Shown: piece by piece, positions 37,996 to 49,312 of the stretch | Position numbering within the stretch: position 1 is the stretch's first letter | Layout of the letters: each line of letters begins with the position of its first letter | Assembly (NCBI GenBank): GCA_001462345.1 | Contig: LIUM01000010.1 | Location: forward strand, 1 to 64,000 | DNA: 64,000 nt | Direction of reading: 5' to 3' | Source of the DNA: Fibrobacteria bacterium AD312 | GTDB lineage: Bacteria; Fibrobacterota; Fibrobacteria; Fibrobacterales; Fibrobacteraceae | Notes under the pieces: generated by a model | What the model was told of the DNA's origin: nothing | The model's database searches: none | What the model saw: the letters and a program-made list of their open reading frames with translations, nothing else | Translations under genes and position numbers: made by a program

Positions 37996-40614
37996 TTGGC
38001 TGTAACAACTAAAAAACGCAAGTCGACAAAGAAGAAAGAAAATGGACAAAGTCTTTGGAGTATCATCACAGGATGGTCTCTTATATTTTTTGGCTCTCTT
38101 CTTTTACTATCGGCAATGACTGTCCGTTATTCAGGTGGTAATGAAAACTGGCTTGGCCCTTATCTTGGATCTTTATTTCCAGAAGCGATGACTTTTGTTT
38201 TTGGTCAAGTTTCAGTTCTTATTTTTGCTCTTGCCTCTATCGTTTGGGGCCTTTGGTTTGTCTTGAACATGAAGCATTTTCGTTTGTTTCGGCTCGCAGG
38301 TGGCGTTTTAGCTCTTTCTTTAACGACTTCTTTTTTGCTTTCTTTGCGTGTTTACGAAGTGATTCACCCTACAAAGTCTATTCTATTTGAAAACGGTGGG
38401 CTAGTGGGGAGCTTTTTTGCTCAAGATATAGCACGCCCTGTTTTTGGAAGTTCCCCTTTGGCTCCTCTCATGATAGGTCTATTTCTTTTAATTCTAATCG
38501 CTGTTTTTGCTTTTGGTTTGCGTTTCCGTCATTTTCATTTTTTGAAAGTCTTATGGGATAAACTAGTGCTTTGGTACAAAGTACGTCAAGAAAAAAAGAG
38601 GCTATTACAAGAGTCTAAAGAAGCAGAAGCGGAAAAAGAAGAAAAGGCTTTCTTATTAGATGACTTTACTATTGTGAAAACAGGCAAAGCAAAACCTTTC
38701 AAACCATCTGATTCTTGGTGCGATTCTTTTGTAAATACAACGAAAGCAGATGTTGCCAGTGAAACTAATCTTGATACAAAAGTGGATGACTTTGATGATA
38801 AAGAAGACGAAATTGCTAGAAAAGAACGTTACTTATTAGAAAATGAAGACCGTTTAGGGCTTCGAGAAAAACGTACGCTTCGAGATGAAATCGCTGAATT
38901 GCGTCGTATTCAGGAACAAAATAAATGGGAAGATATGCGTAGAGAGCGCCCTGCGATTGAGGGTTTTGTACGTCGTGAAATGGATTCTCGTCAAGATGAA
39001 AAAACGATTCCTATAAATCAAGAAAAACTGGATTTAGATGAAGAAACGATTGTTCCTACTTCTGAAGCGCGTGAGATAGAATTAGAGACTCTAAATGAAA
39101 CAGAACTATCGTCACAAAAGCCAGAAGAAGAGCCTACTATTTATGACGAATATAAAATTCCTGTGATTTCTGATATTTTACCTCCAACTCCAGATCAAAC
39201 CGCAGACTATTCAGAAGAAGAATTACAGCAAACGGCAGAAATGTTAGAGTTTCAGCTTGAAAACTTTAAGGTGAAAGGAAAGGTTGTTGGCATTTCTACT
39301 GGGCCTTTAGTAACACGTTTTGAAGTGGAACCTGGCCCAGGCGTAAAAGTCTCTCGTTTTTCTGCACTACAAGAAGATTTGGCTCTTGCCTTAAAAGCCA
39401 TGTCGATCCGCATTTTAGCTCCAATACCAGGGAAATCGGTCGTTGGAATAGAAATTCCGAATCGAAAAATGCATACGGTATACTCTCGAGATATTTTAGA
39501 AAGCCCTCTTTTTGCACCTAAGCCAGAAAAGATTCTGATTGTTCTTGGAAAAGATATTATGGGAAATCCATTCACTATGGATTTAGCAAAAGCTCCTCAT
39601 ATTTTGATTGCTGGGCAAACGGGTTCTGGAAAATCAGTTTGTATTAACGTTTTAATGGCAAGTCTTTTGTTTAGCAAAACACCAGATGAACTTCGCTTGA
39701 TTTTAGTGGATCCTAAAGTGGTGGAATTAAAATTATACGAAAAAATTCCTCACTTACTTCACCCTGTGATTACTCAACCAGAAGTCGCTGTTCAAGCCTT
39801 AAAGTGGGCTTGTATTGAAATGGACAGGCGATATGAAGTCTTAGCAAAAGCTCGTGTGCGTAATATTGCTGGTTTCAATGCAAAAGTTGACGCCAAGGAA
39901 CTTGATGAAGACTTCCCTGAAGATGAAAATAAGAGAATGCCATTTCTTGTCATTGTGATTGATGAATTAGCGGACTTGATGATGGTTGCAGGGAAAGAAG
40001 TAGAAACTTCTATTGCTCGTATTGCTCAAAAAGCGCGTGCTGTTGGTATTCACTTGGTCTTAGCGACTCAAAGGCCTTCTGTCAATGTCATCACGGGCTT
40101 AATTAAGGCGAATTTGCCAACGCGTATCAGCTTTAAGGTGGCTTCTCAGATTGATGCTCGTACTGTAATGGATAAAGCAGGTGCTGAAAAATTACTTGGT
40201 CGTGGAGATATGCTTTTCCGTGCGACAGAAGATCCTGAACCGCATCGTGTGCATGGTGCATTCCTTTCAGATGCAGAAGCGGAAAAATTAGCTGATGAAT
40301 GCTCTAATCAAAATGTGTATTACCCTCAAATAGAATCTTTTGATGTGGAATCTAATGAGGATGGAGAAGGCCCTCAAGATAACATGAAATTAGATAGCCG
40401 AATTGGCGAAGTCATTGCTTGGTGCATCAATGTAAAAGGCGTTTCTGTTTCTGCTGTACAGCGTTCTTTTAGCGTTGGATTTAGTCGAGCAGGGAAGCTT
40501 GTAGATCAGTTAGAATATCTAGGTGTTTGTGGTAAAAGTAAAGGAAATTCAAAGCCTAGAGATATTTTAATGACAGAAGAAGAACTATTAAATTTAATGA
40601 GAACGTTGCCATGA
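37996..40614 (+). CDS. ftsK: DNA translocase FtsK
   Basis: Membrane-anchored ATPase that pumps chromosome dimers or termini through the closing septum. Start codon is TTG with GGAG 7-8 nt upstream. Four membrane segments (about 20-180), an acidic and Glu-rich linker (about 195-400), and the motor: FtsK alpha/beta parts, Walker A GQTGSGKS (near 538), Walker B VIVIDELADL (near 652) and TQRPSVNVITG; a winged-helix gamma domain closes the protein (about 800-872), used to read polar guide sequences. The linker is shorter than in E. coli. ispE follows with a 4-base overlap. Confidence 0.95.
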   Translation: MAVTTKKRKSTKKKENGQSLWSIITGWSLIFFGSLLLLSAMTVRYSGGNENWLGPYLGSLFPEAMTFVFGQVSVLIFALASIVWGLWFVLNMKHFRLFRLAGGVLALSLTTSFLLSLRVYEVIHPTKSILFENGGLVGSFFAQDIARPVFGSSPLAPLMIGLFLLILIAVFAFGLRFRHFHFLKVLWDKLVLWYKVRQEKKRLLQESKEAEAEKEEKAFLLDDFTIVKTGKAKPFKPSDSWCDSFVNTTKADVASETNLDTKVDDFDDKEDEIARKERYLLENEDRLGLREKRTLRDEIAELRRIQEQNKWEDMRRERPAIEGFVRREMDSRQDEKTIPINQEKLDLDEETIVPTSEAREIELETLNETELSSQKPEEEPTIYDEYKIPVISDILPPTPDQTADYSEEELQQTAEMLEFQLENFKVKGKVVGISTGPLVTRFEVEPGPGVKVSRFSALQEDLALALKAMSIRILAPIPGKSVVGIEIPNRKMHTVYSRDILESPLFAPKPEKILIVLGKDIMGNPFTMDLAKAPHILIAGQTGSGKSVCINVLMASLLFSKTPDELRLILVDPKVVELKLYEKIPHLLHPVITQPEVAVQALKWACIEMDRRYEVLAKARVRNIAGFNAKVDAKELDEDFPEDENKRMPFLVIVIDELADLMMVAGKEVETSIARIAQKARAVGIHLVLATQRPSVNVITGLIKANLPTRISFKVASQIDARTVMDKAGAEKLLGRGDMLFRATEDPEPHRVHGAFLSDAEAEKLADECSNQNVYYPQIESFDVESNEDGEGPQDNMKLDSRIGEVIAWCINVKGVSVSAVQRSFSVGFSRAGKLVDQLEYLGVCGKSKGNSKPRDILMTEEELLNLMRTLP

Positions 40615-41459
40615 CCGATAAAGAATACGCTCCAGCGAAGATCAACTTATTTTTAGACATTTTACGTAAACGCCCCGATGGGTACCATGATTTAGGAACT
40701 GCTTTTCAAACCATTGACGCAGGGGATACATTAGAAGCATCACTTCGAAAAGATACTTCTATTACTCTTTCCTATAATGCAAAACAAGATTATCCTGTTG
40801 AGTCTGATTTAGTCTATAAGGCAGCTCATTTACTTCAAAGTACTTATGACGTAAAAATGGGTGTGGATTTATACCTTACTAAAACGATGCCTATTGGAGC
40901 TGGCCTTGGTGGTGGCAGTGCCGATGCGGCGGCTGCACTACGTCTTTTAAATCGGCTCTGGGGGCTTTCATTATCTGCAAAAGAACTTGAATCTTTAGGT
41001 CTGCATCTCGGTGCCGATGTTCCTTTTTTAGTGGAAGGTGGGCTTTCTTTTGCGGAAGGTATTGGTGAAAGATTAACACCTATGCCTCCTCTTACACTTT
41101 CTAATTCGCTTATTCTCTTAATTGCGACTCCTCAGTGTGCAGTACCAACTAAAGCCGCCTATGCAGGCGTAAAGCTTTCTGGAGAGGATCGTTGGAATCA
41201 ATGGAAAAGCAACTATGTTTCAACGGCAATACCAGAACTATACAATAAGTTTGAAGAATCTGTTTTACCTCAATTTCCATTGATTGCCGATATGAAAAAG
41301 GACTTTTTAGCCTATGGGGCTATCGCTTCATTGATGTCAGGCTCTGGGTCCTCTGTTTTTGGCTTTTTCGAAAACCGTCGAGAGGCCGATTTAGCCCTCT
41401 CCAAATTGGGAAACCGAGCTCGTTGGGCTGCAGTGACCACTTTTTTTGAAAAAAAGTGA
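40611..41459 (+). CDS. ispE: 4-diphosphocytidyl-2-C-methyl-D-erythritol kinase
   Basis: GHMP kinase of the methylerythritol phosphate route to isoprenoids, phosphorylating CDP-ME. AKINLFLDILRKRPDGYH at the N-terminus contains the substrate lysine, the ATP loop is PIGAGLGGGSADAAA (about 93-107) and the C-terminal MSGSGSSVFG motif closes the site. 282 residues, normal length. ATGA overlap with ftsK indicates translational coupling. tRNA-Gln follows about 60 bp later. Confidence 0.94.
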   Translation: MTDKEYAPAKINLFLDILRKRPDGYHDLGTAFQTIDAGDTLEASLRKDTSITLSYNAKQDYPVESDLVYKAAHLLQSTYDVKMGVDLYLTKTMPIGAGLGGGSADAAAALRLLNRLWGLSLSAKELESLGLHLGADVPFLVEGGLSFAEGIGERLTPMPPLTLSNSLILLIATPQCAVPTKAAYAGVKLSGEDRWNQWKSNYVSTAIPELYNKFEESVLPQFPLIADMKKDFLAYGAIASLMSGSGSSVFGFFENRREADLALSKLGNRARWAAVTTFFEKK

Positions 41460-41519
41460 AAAAAGCGTAGAAAATCCCTTTAAATTTATTTTGAATTCTA
41501 TTATCTTTGGGTCTCCCTA

Positions 41520-41591
41520 TGGGGTATCGTCAAGTGGTAAGACAACGGATTTTGATTCCGTTATTCGTTGGTTCGAATCCAGCTACCCCAA
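41520..41591 (+). tRNA. tRNA-Gln (anticodon TTG)
   Basis: 72 nt without encoded CCA. Acceptor stem TGGGGTA/TACCCCA is perfect; D arm GTCAAGTGGTAAGAC, anticodon stem ACGGA/TCCGT with loop TTTTGAT (anticodon TTG at 41552-41554), and T arm GTTGG-TTCGAAT-CCAGC are all standard and close to E. coli tRNA-Gln(UUG). Flanking bases pair further (CCTA at 41516-41519 with TAGG at 41592-41595) and eight Ts follow at 41597-41604, 13 nt before the rplY start. Confidence 0.97.
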
Positions 41592-41616
41592 TAGGCTTTT
41601 TTTTACTGGAGTTATT

Positions 41617-42195
41617 ATGGAATTCACTTCGCTCAAAACAACCTCGAGAGTATTAGGCGCAGGCCGCGAAACAAATCGCTTGCGCAAGTCCGGTCAGGTT
41701 CCGGCTGTCTATTATGGTAAGGGTCAGGAGCCAGTGCATCTTAGCGTTAGTGCTATTGATGTACGCAAGGTCCTAGCCCCTGGCAAGCGTTATACGCTTT
41801 TGGATCTTGAAATTGACGGTAAGTCAGGTAATCCTGCACTTGTTTATGTCTACCAAAAAGATTCCATTTCTCAAGAAATTACACACATTGACTTTTTAAG
41901 AATTGATGAAAATACATCAGTTCCTGTGCGTATTCCTGTGCGTATTTCTGGCATGCCTATTGGTGTTAAGTCAGAAGGTGGTATGCTTTCTCAAGAAAAC
42001 TACTATATTAAGTTATCAGCTCCTGTTGCTAAAATTCCTTCATCAATCGAAATCGATATTTCTGATTTCCATGCAGGAACAACATTCTATGCTGAAAATT
42101 TAAAATTAGAGGATGGAGTTTCTTTAGTTTCTAAACCTCGCACCGTGATTTTTGCGATTTCAAAAGCACGTGCAAAAGAAGCCGCTTCAAAATAA
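41617..42195 (+). CDS. rplY: Ribosomal protein bL25 (Ctc/TL5 form)
   Basis: Binds 5S rRNA in the 50S subunit. The 192 residues include the L25-like N-terminal domain (about 5-95; GRETNRLRKSGQVPAVYYGK, HIDFLRI) and the longer C-terminal Ctc/TL5 beta domain (about 100-190). The start is the ATG with GGAG 5-6 nt upstream; the open frame reaches back through the tRNA gene, which is not coding. It lies directly behind tRNA-Gln and in front of pth, a translation-related cluster. Confidence 0.93.
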   Translation: MEFTSLKTTSRVLGAGRETNRLRKSGQVPAVYYGKGQEPVHLSVSAIDVRKVLAPGKRYTLLDLEIDGKSGNPALVYVYQKDSISQEITHIDFLRIDENTSVPVRIPVRISGMPIGVKSEGGMLSQENYYIKLSAPVAKIPSSIEIDISDFHAGTTFYAENLKLEDGVSLVSKPRTVIFAISKARAKEAASK

Positions 42196-42220
42196 GCAAG
42201 GATTTTGAAGAATTTTGATG

Positions 42221-42244
42221 AAGGCTCGCCTTGCGGTGAGCCTT
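42221..42244 (+). terminator. Hairpin between rplY and pth
   Basis: AAGGCTCGCC / GGTGAGCCTT, a 10-bp stem (one G-U) with a TTGC loop. The sequence after it, CTCTTGT, is a poor T-run, so it may be a leaky terminator, an mRNA stabiliser or a processing site. Confidence 0.5.
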
Positions 42245-42266
42245 CTCTTGTATTAAGAGGATTTTG

Positions 42267-44336
<2,070 letters not shown>

Positions 44337-44337
<1 letters not shown>

Positions 44338-44945
44338 TGGCTTTTAAGAATAATCTATTATTAATCACAAGTCCAGAAGACTTTGCTGACGAACATGTTC
44401 TTATAGAAAGAATGTTTGAGCAAGGTTTATCTAGGCTTCATGTTCGAAAACCAGGTCGTTCTAAAAGAGATTTAGATTATTGGTTATTAGGTTTGGGGTA
44501 TGATTATCGAGAACGTTGTGTTTTGCATAGTGATCTCGGAACTGCTTTAGATCTTGAAGTAGGGGGCGTGCACACCAAACCTCTATTACCTACCGATTCC
44601 ATTTTACTTCAGAAACCAGAATCATTTTCTTATAGCTGTTCTTGCCATTCATTAAAAGAATTAAATGAATTGCCTTCTTATATCGATTATGCTTTTTTAA
44701 GTCCTATTTATGATTCTATTTCAAAAGTCGATTATAAATCCGCTTTTTCTATTGATGAATTAAAATCATTTTTTTCTGGCGTTGCAGAAAAAAAATCTAT
44801 TCCAGTTTATGCTTTAGGCGGAGTGGATAAAGATAATCTCGAAGAATTAGAACAAATAGGTTTTGCAGGAGCTGCTTTACTTGGGGGCATTTGGCATTAT
44901 GCTGATCCACTTCAAGCATGGGTTGAAATTATTAGATCAAAATAA
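44337..44945 (+). CDS. Thiamine phosphate synthase / TenI-like protein
   Basis: 202-residue TIM barrel of the ThiE/TenI family. LHVRKPGRSKRD (about 34-45), VLHSD, GGVHTK, SCHSLKELNE and the YAFLSPIYDSISK and YALGGVDKDN blocks follow the family order. ThiE joins the pyrimidine and thiazole halves of thiamine; the neighbouring thiD supports that role, though TenI-like relatives without synthase activity exist and the sequence is shorter than classic ThiE. TAATG overlap couples it to guaB. No TPP riboswitch precedes it. Confidence 0.75.
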
Positions 44946-44983
44946 AAGTATTTATTTAAAAAAATAATACTATTTTCTTCTTT

Positions 44984-45736
44984 GTGGATATCAATAATAA
45001 AATGCCTTTTGCATTGACTGTGGCAGGGTTTGATGGCTCTGGTGGTGCAGGAATTCTCGCCGATATTAAAGCTTTTGAATCTTTTGGCGTTTATGGGCAA
45101 GCGGTCTCTACAGCAAATACAATTCAAAATGAATCTGAATTTATGGAACCTGGTTTTTTGCCATGGAACACCATTTTAGCTCAGTTAGAAGCCTTATATC
45201 GCAAGCGTTCTTTTGATTTTGTCAAAATAGGCCTTATTCCTTCTGCAGAAATTTTGAAAAATGTAGTGGAGTACATTCGAAAACATTCTCCAAAAGCTTT
45301 TATTATCTGGGATCCTATTCTTTCTGCTAGTGCTGGTTATAAATTCTTTACTCCTCAAGAAGTCGATTCTTTTTTACCTTGGCTAAATCAAATGGATCTT
45401 ATTACACCTAATCAAAACGAATTTACGTTTCTTGGGCTTGGGCTTGCAGCTTCTAGGGGTGAAGTAAAAATTGGATCTGATTTTGCCGTTTTATTAAAAG
45501 GCGGGCATCAAAAGGGAGACATGTCCACTGATACTTTATGGCTTGAAGATAAACAATTTAAGTTTTCTTCTAAACGTATCCCTGGACAAGGTAAACATGG
45601 TACTGGCTGTACGCTGTCGGCAGCGATTCTAGCCAATTTAACTTTAGGGCATTCTTTAGTAGAATCCTGCCAAATTGCTAAAAACTATTTGGATCAATTC
45701 CTAAAAGGCGGTGAAGGCCTTTTAGGAAGAGTCTAA
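44984..45736 (+). CDS. thiD: Hydroxymethylpyrimidine / phosphomethylpyrimidine kinase
   Basis: Phosphorylates HMP and HMP-P in thiamine synthesis. Ribokinase-fold signatures ALTVAGFDGSGGAGILADIK at the N-terminus, WDPILSASAG, TPNQNEF and the ATP/anion-hole motif KHGTGCTLSAAI near residue 205 are clear; 250 residues. Two starts are possible: GTG 44984, 7 nt after a TATTTT, or ATG 45002; neither has a Shine-Dalgarno. The 3' end of the gene contains a 12-bp hairpin and the stop lies 2 bases from the convergent typA stop. Confidence 0.9.
   Translation: MDINNKMPFALTVAGFDGSGGAGILADIKAFESFGVYGQAVSTANTIQNESEFMEPGFLPWNTILAQLEALYRKRSFDFVKIGLIPSAEILKNVVEYIRKHSPKAFIIWDPILSASAGYKFFTPQEVDSFLPWLNQMDLITPNQNEFTFLGLGLAASRGEVKIGSDFAVLLKGGHQKGDMSTDTLWLEDKQFKFSSKRIPGQGKHGTGCTLSAAILANLTLGHSLVESCQIAKNYLDQFLKGGEGLLGRV
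45698..45728. terminator. Hairpin inside the thiD 3' end, shared with convergent typA
   Basis: TTCCTAAAAGG / CCTTTTAGGAA, an 11-bp perfect stem (12 with C45709-G45717) encoded within the last codons of thiD and immediately after the typA stop on the other strand. No strong T-run on either side. Confidence 0.5.
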
Positions 45737-45738
45737 TC

Positions 45739-47571
45739 TTATTCTTCTTCAGTTTGTACTTTAGATTCTTGCTTGCGTTTATGAGGATCCAAAGTGGCTT
45801 TACGAATACGAAGTATTTCAGGAGTGACTTCAATACATTCATCATCATTGATAAACGTGACGCATTCTTCTAGAGTGAGCCTACGATATGGAGTCAATTG
45901 AATGTTATCATCGGAGCCCGAAGCTCGCATGTTGGTTAGATGCTTGCCTTTAGTGACATTCACAATGATATCGACATTGCGGTTATGTTCGCCAACTATC
46001 ATACCTGGATACACTTCTGCTCCTGGTGGAATAATCATGTAGCCACGGTCTTCTAATTTAGATAACGCATAGCTTGCGGCATCTCCAGAATCTTTTGCAA
46101 TCATCACGCCATTGACTCGAGCAGGAATTTCCCCTTTATAAGCTTGATATTCTAAGAAAATGGATTGAGAAACAGCATACCCTTTAGAAAGAGAAAGGAG
46201 AACAGGACGAAGACCAATTAAACCACGGCTAGGAATGGTATATTCCAAGAATACGCGATTGTTATCATCTTGAACCATGTTCTGCATTTCGCCTTTGCGC
46301 TTGCCAAGTTCTTCAATAACAGCTCCACTATATTCTGCAGGTAATTCCACTTTAAAGGATTCTATAGGTTCTAAAAGTTTACCAGAAGAATCTTTTTGGA
46401 AAATGACTTGAGGACTACCAATTGTAAATTCGTAAGCCTCACGACGCATGTTTTCTACAAGAATTGTTAAATGAAGAATACCACGACCAGAAACCTTAAA
46501 TGTACTTGCTCCATCTACTTTTTCAACTAAAAGAGCAGGGTCTGACATGTGTGCTCTTTCTAAGCGTTCTAATAAATGGTTTCCTGTTAAAAACTTTCCA
46601 CCGTACTTGCCAGCAAGAGGTGATGTATTCACTGTGAAAAGCATAGATATGGTAGGTGGATCTATGTGAATACGAGGAAGATGAACTGGATTTGCTACTG
46701 AAGAAAGAGTGTCTCCAATATCAAATTTATCTAACCCAGCAATAAGAATAATATCTCCAGGGCCCGCTTCTTCTACTGGCTTAGGAGTAACTCCTTCGTA
46801 GCGGAGTATTTTTTGAATTCGGATAGAGCGAACAGTACCATCATCTAAAGATTGTGCTACTGTTAGATTAGGCTTAAATGTACCCTCTTTAACACGACCA
46901 ACAGCGAGACGCCCTAAAAAGCCAGAATACTCTAAAGAGGCAATCTGTAGTAGGGGAGCTGCTTTTGGATCACCCTTAGGAGCAGGGATGCGTTCTAAGA
47001 TAAGATCCATTAGAATTCTAAAATCGCCATCTTCATCGCCGAGTTCACGACGGCAAATGCCTTTACGACCACTTCCGAAGACATGAGCAAAATCGAGTTG
47101 TTCTTCGTTTGCATTTAGTTCACAAAATAAATCAAATACTTTATCTAGAGCTAAATGTGGATTACATCCATCACGGTCAATTTTGTTAACGACAACAATA
47201 GGAATTAAGCCAAGTTCTAGAGCTTTCTGTGTGACAAAACGGGTTTGAGCCATAGGCCCTTCAAAAGCGTCAACAACAAGAAGAACTCCGTCAACAGTAC
47301 CAAGCACTCGTTCCACTTGACCACCAAAGTCAGCATGCCCTGGTGTATCGACAATATTAACGCTATAGCCCTTGTAATTTACATGAGCGTTTTTTGATAA
47401 AATGGTGATGCCGCGTTCTCTTTCGAGATTGTCAGAGTCCATAACGCGTTCTTGTACTTCTTCATTTTCATGAAAAGAGCCGCATTGTTTTAGGAGTTGG
47501 TCGACCAAAGTTGTTTTACCGTGGTCTACGTGAGCGATGATCGCTATATTTCTAATGTTTGATGTATCCAT
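45739..47571 (-). CDS. typA: Ribosome-associated GTPase TypA/BipA
   Basis: Translational GTPase of the EF-G type acting in ribosome assembly and stress adaptation. 610 residues: G1 [10 protein letters not shown] (13-22), G2 region [11 protein letters not shown]3 [11 protein letters not shown]4 NKIDRDG; then domain II, domains III and V and the BipA-specific C-terminal domain with RGLIGLRP and [13 protein letters not shown]. Normal length. No clear ribosome binding site. It is transcribed alone and shares its terminator region with thiD. Confidence 0.95.
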   Translation of the reverse strand: MDTSNIRNIAIIAHVDHGKTTLVDQLLKQCGSFHENEEVQERVMDSDNLERERGITILSKNAHVNYKGYSVNIVDTPGHADFGGQVERVLGTVDGVLLVVDAFEGPMAQTRFVTQKALELGLIPIVVVNKIDRDGCNPHLALDKVFDLFCELNANEEQLDFAHVFGSGRKGICRRELGDEDGDFRILMDLILERIPAPKGDPKAAPLLQIASLEYSGFLGRLAVGRVKEGTFKPNLTVAQSLDDGTVRSIRIQKILRYEGVTPKPVEEAGPGDIILIAGLDKFDIGDTLSSVANPVHLPRIHIDPPTISMLFTVNTSPLAGKYGGKFLTGNHLLERLERAHMSDPALLVEKVDGASTFKVSGRGILHLTILVENMRREAYEFTIGSPQVIFQKDSSGKLLEPIESFKVELPAEYSGAVIEELGKRKGEMQNMVQDDNNRVFLEYTIPSRGLIGLRPVLLSLSKGYAVSQSIFLEYQAYKGEIPARVNGVMIAKDSGDAASYALSKLEDRGYMIIPPGAEVYPGMIVGEHNRNVDIIVNVTKGKHLTNMRASGSDDNIQLTPYRRLTLEECVTFINDDECIEVTPEILRIRKATLDPHKRKQESKVQTEEE

Positions 47572-47649
47572 AATTCGCTTTTGATAAAAGAGCTAAGTAA
47601 AATCTATAGCCGCGCGAAATTTAGAAATAACAAAACTATTTTGCAATTT

Positions 47650-47662
47650 TATATTTGTTTCT
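47650..47662 (+). promoter_or_regulatory. -10-like hexamer abutting ruvX start
   Basis: TATATT at 47650-47655 ends 7 nt before the ATG at 47663, with no Shine-Dalgarno, as for hemN and der. Confidence 0.4.
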
Positions 47663-48073
47663 ATGAAATATTTAGGCATTGATTTTGGCGAAAGACGCGT
47701 TGGACTTGCTGTGGGCGACTCAGAACTACGTTTTGCTTTTCCTAGAGAGACTATTGATACCCGATTACAAGATCTATGGATAAGGCTTGATGAGATTGTT
47801 TTGAATGAAAAAATAGACCATTTTGTAGTAGGAATGCCTTTTCATCCAGATGGGCGAAAAGATGGCAAAAACAAGGTCGTAGAGGTCTTTATTGACGAAT
47901 TAAAGGAGCATTTCCCTGAAATCCCTATTTTTACTCAAGATGAATCGTATTCTAGTGTCCAAGCTTTACAACAGACTTCTTATATGAGTCGAAAAAAAAA
48001 GAAGGATAAAGGAATTGTAGATAGAGCAGCAGCGACAATTATTTTACAAAACTGGTTAGACGGAAATATTTAA
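47663..48073 (+). CDS. yqgF: Putative pre-16S rRNA nuclease / Holliday junction resolvase-like YqgF (RuvX)
   Basis: RNase H-fold nuclease of 136 residues. First catalytic aspartate in LGIDFGERRVGLA (position 6), glutamate region VVGMPFHPDG, DESYSS and the final aspartate in DRAAATIILQNWL are intact. In E. coli the family member processes the 5' end of 16S rRNA; a recombination role has also been proposed. The receiver-like gene follows 22 bp later and is probably co-transcribed. Confidence 0.92.
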   Translation: MKYLGIDFGERRVGLAVGDSELRFAFPRETIDTRLQDLWIRLDEIVLNEKIDHFVVGMPFHPDGRKDGKNKVVEVFIDELKEHFPEIPIFTQDESYSSVQALQQTSYMSRKKKKDKGIVDRAAATIILQNWLDGNI

Positions 48074-48094
48074 GTTATTATATTTGAGTGCATT

Positions 48095-48565
48095 ATGACA
48101 AAAATTCTTGATGATGAAATAGACGATTTAGATGAACCTCTTTCTTTAGAAGACGATAATGATGAAGTTGGTGAATCCTCTTCTTCAGATCAAACCCCAG
48201 TTGTTCGTGATTATACCACTAGACGTGTTTTAGTTTGGGAAGAAGATGACGAACGTTGTGGCATTACGGTTGAAGTTCTCTCTGATTTGTTAGTGGGAGC
48301 TTATGTAAAAGGTGTTAAAACAGAATCTGAAGCTCTTGCTTTATTAGAAGCTGACGAATGGGATACTTTTGTTGTTGATTTTTATACCGAAGGTGTTTCT
48401 GTTAGTGAGTTTATCAAACGAGTAAACAACTACCCAGATGCTATTTTAGTAGCAATTGCCATGAGTCCGTTAAAACTGTTAGAAGAACGCGAACCAGCTA
48501 AGCTCGAATCTCTTCGTCGGTTATTTGATTTTGAAAAAAATTCAAATGCCCCTATTCGAGGGTAA
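48095..48565 (+). CDS. Acidic protein with degenerate receiver-like (CheY) domain
   Basis: 156 residues. The first 35 are Asp/Glu/Ser-rich and probably disordered. The rest follows the order of a response regulator receiver: strand RRVLVWEEDDE (43-53, acidic pocket), helix, ALALLEADEWDTFVVDF with D95 where the phospho-acceptor should be, EFIKRVNNYPDAILVAI, and a final helix. The usual threonine and lysine positions (VAIAMSP, PLKLL) are not standard, so phosphorylation is doubtful. No DNA-binding domain. It follows ruvX and ends at a strong terminator. The assignment is by pattern only. Confidence 0.55.
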   Translation: MTKILDDEIDDLDEPLSLEDDNDEVGESSSSDQTPVVRDYTTRRVLVWEEDDERCGITVEVLSDLLVGAYVKGVKTESEALALLEADEWDTFVVDFYTEGVSVSEFIKRVNNYPDAILVAIAMSPLKLLEEREPAKLESLRRLFDFEKNSNAPIRG

Positions 48566-48600
48566 TTTTTATAATATTAATTTTGATGCGTTTATAAAAA

Positions 48601-48630
48601 AACAGACCTTTTTTTGGTCTGTTTTTTTTT
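48601..48630. terminator. Bidirectional terminator between convergent genes
   Basis: AACAGACC / GGTCTGTT stem, 7-T loop, A-run before and nine Ts after. Confidence 0.93.
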
Positions 48631-48650
48631 AAGAGTAGTATAAATGAATC

Positions 48651-49310
48651 TTACTTTTCGTGCCAAAGACGAATTAAGCTCTTATTTTTTCTAAGCATTA
48701 ACCAGAAATTGGGGCCAATTAACACCAAATCACGGATTAAAGAAGTCCATGTTTCATTTTTATCTTGAGCACCTTCAATTTGAAAGCAGCCGCAGGTAAT
48801 TCCAAGGTCGTGAAATAAGGCCCAAGAAAGTGCAATAATAAAAGAAATAAACATTAAGAAAATGACTAAAGCCGATTCTCTTGTATAAGGACTAAATATT
48901 AGCGCAAGCCCAAACCAAAACTCAAATTGTGGATAAGCTAATGCAAAAAAGTTGTTAATAAATTCTGGTAAAAACTGATATTGAGCGACTAACGTAGCAA
49001 ATGCAAGTGGGTCTTGAATTTTAAAGATACTCGCTGCAATAAACATACCGCCTAAACCTAGTCTAAGCAACGTTTCAAGGGCTTTTTCAGAAAAACGTTT
49101 GTCAGATTTCCAAGCAGGAATGATCAAAAGTGCTGCAATAATAATAGCGGAGACACCAATATAAATATTGTATTTCCACGCCGTAGGGAATATTTCCAAG
49201 AACCAATCTTTGTCTGTAATTGTTAAAAAAGTTTCTGGAAAGGAAATTTCAGCGACACCAAAGGCAGTGAGTAGCGTTGCTATAGATAAAGAGATAATGG
49301 CTATAATCAT
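48651..49310 (-). CDS. MauE/DoxX-like integral membrane protein
   Basis: 219 residues from the ATG with GGAG 5-6 nt upstream (an earlier in-frame start would run into the preceding gene). One membrane segment at the N-terminus and a second near 45-60 precede a four-helix MauE/DoxX-type domain (about 75-205) marked by LLRLGLGGMFIAASIFKI, YQFLPEF and DLGITCGCF. The CGC motif fits MauE-like proteins that help handle thiol redox or disulfide formation in the envelope; the role here is unknown. It immediately follows a small membrane protein gene and is likely co-transcribed with it. Confidence 0.72.
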   Translation of the reverse strand: MIIAIISLSIATLLTAFGVAEISFPETFLTITDKDWFLEIFPTAWKYNIYIGVSAIIIAALLIIPAWKSDKRFSEKALETLLRLGLGGMFIAASIFKIQDPLAFATLVAQYQFLPEFINNFFALAYPQFEFWFGLALIFSPYTRESALVIFLMFISFIIALSWALFHDLGITCGCFQIEGAQDKNETWTSLIRDLVLIGPNFWLMLRKNKSLIRLWHEK

Positions 49311-49312
49311 AC

